From contig NC_080672.1 of NCBI RefSeq assembly GCF_030247195.1, positions 183,083,234 through 183,147,233 of the forward strand: a stretch of DNA of 64,000 nt. The letters run 5' to 3'. Position 1 is the first letter of the stretch. The number at the start of each line of letters is the position of its first letter. Below are positions 63,329 to 64,000 of this stretch, piece by piece. A program made the translations under genes and the position numbers. The notes under the pieces are model-generated. The model saw only the letters and a program-made list of their open reading frames with translations, ran no database searches and was not told where the DNA came from. Source of the stretch: Topomyia yanbarensis (lineage: Eukaryota > Arthropoda > Insecta > Diptera > Culicidae).

Positions 63329-64000
63329 AGTGGACTGATACAATCAGTGGATTGATCCAACCACTCATTGCGGAAAGCTGTACCATATTATCTCTCATCA
63401 ATTACCTTCCATTGCCCATCAAAAATTAAACACTCCATAGCACCATAATCCATTCGTTTTCTAGCTCTCGGTCGATACACAAATGCTTTTTTCCAGTCCG
63501 TGCTGTGTATAGCAACAAAGAATTGTGCTAATCCGCGTTCAAGGTTATTTATATCCATTTCGGTTCGGTCCTCAGTCTTTTGTTCGCGTGTGAGGACTAA
63601 ACTGAATCTTCTACAGATTTCTTAAGACCTGCCAGATCTCGACTGTGACCGAAATTTCAAAGGTCCGCTCGGACAAGATAAGAGTGTTGCTAGCCAACTC
63701 AAAGCAGGCAAACGATGTTGCTTGCTGTAAGCACTTCACGCGGGATTATAACGGGTACACAACAGTCAAAAGTTTAAGTTCGCTAGTTTTTTTGTTATTT
63801 TACATAATTTAGTGGCTTTCTCGGAAAACTTTGTCAAGCACATGAGTCTTGACTATATTATGTTGCTACACGCTACTGGTCAGAGTGTACGAAAGGGTTT
63901 GATGCATTTAGATGACGCATAGATCACATACTAACTAGTTATGACAGGTTGTATTCTTTCAATGCGTCGAGCACATAATACGTGTAACATCTTAGTGCTC
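63329..64000. other. Unclassified DNA
   Basis: A short direct pair (cagtggactgatacaat / cagtggattgatccaac) lies at 63330-63365. No gene is recognised. Confidence 0.45.

Overview
This is non-bacterial, AT-rich, intron-bearing DNA that consists almost wholly of transposable elements and their debris. The R1-clade, I-clade and CR1/L2-like non-LTR retrotransposons, the abundant repeats with internal (ACAY)n tracts, and one exon that reads like the insect co-receptor Ir25a all point to an insect. A culicine mosquito (Aedes-like) is my best guess. I cannot name the species. Family names and similarities come from motif reading and memory; no database search was run.

Layout. 1-5.5 kb: AT-rich DNA with small inverted-repeat elements and one arm of a dispersed repeat. 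5.5-12.5 kb: composite segment A, holding an R1-clade retrotransposon (copy 1, minus strand) inside its microsatellite. 12.5-16.4 kb: a second copy of the dispersed repeat, interrupted by an internally deleted CR1/L2-like retroposon, then a foldback element built of 116-bp units. 17.9-21.2 kb: a decayed I-clade-like element (endonuclease, reverse transcriptase, RNase H). 21.2-31 kb: small inverted-repeat elements and several copies of a hairpin-ended family (here called family F1) with internal (ACAY)n. 31.1-36.8 kb: composite segment B, an inverted near-copy of A, interrupted by a 2.8-kb array of 344-bp units. 36.8-44.7 kb: more F1 copies and two MITE-like elements. 44.7-46.5 kb: a TIR element with 8-bp target duplications. 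46.9-47.0 kb: the Ir25a-like exon. 47.5-49.4 kb: a THAP-like fragment between inverted repeats, and a MITE. 49.4-63.3 kb: a CR1/L2-like element split in its endonuclease by an F1 copy, which itself received two R1-clade retrotransposons (copies 2 and 3).

Most notable: each 344-bp unit carries a complete hammerhead self-cleaving ribozyme motif. It has the CTGATGA and GAAA core boxes, a GTC cleavage triplet, a 6-bp stem III, a 5-bp stem I and a 3-bp stem II. Nine copies are present in a head-to-head array flanked by an 11-bp target-site duplication, and the uninterrupted site is visible in segment A. A diverged monomer near 45.2 kb keeps the fold with paired changes in stems I and II. This looks like a retrozyme-like mobile ribozyme or satellite family.

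The three R1-clade copies all sit in (ACAY)n tracts with the same orientation relative to the tract, as expected of the Waldo group. Copy 2 is nearly intact: ORF1 is open, and ORF2 is open with a 42-nt deletion and one suspect substitution. In all three copies ORF2 has no ATG near its start and overlaps the ORF1 stop in GTGA, which suggests coupled or non-AUG initiation.
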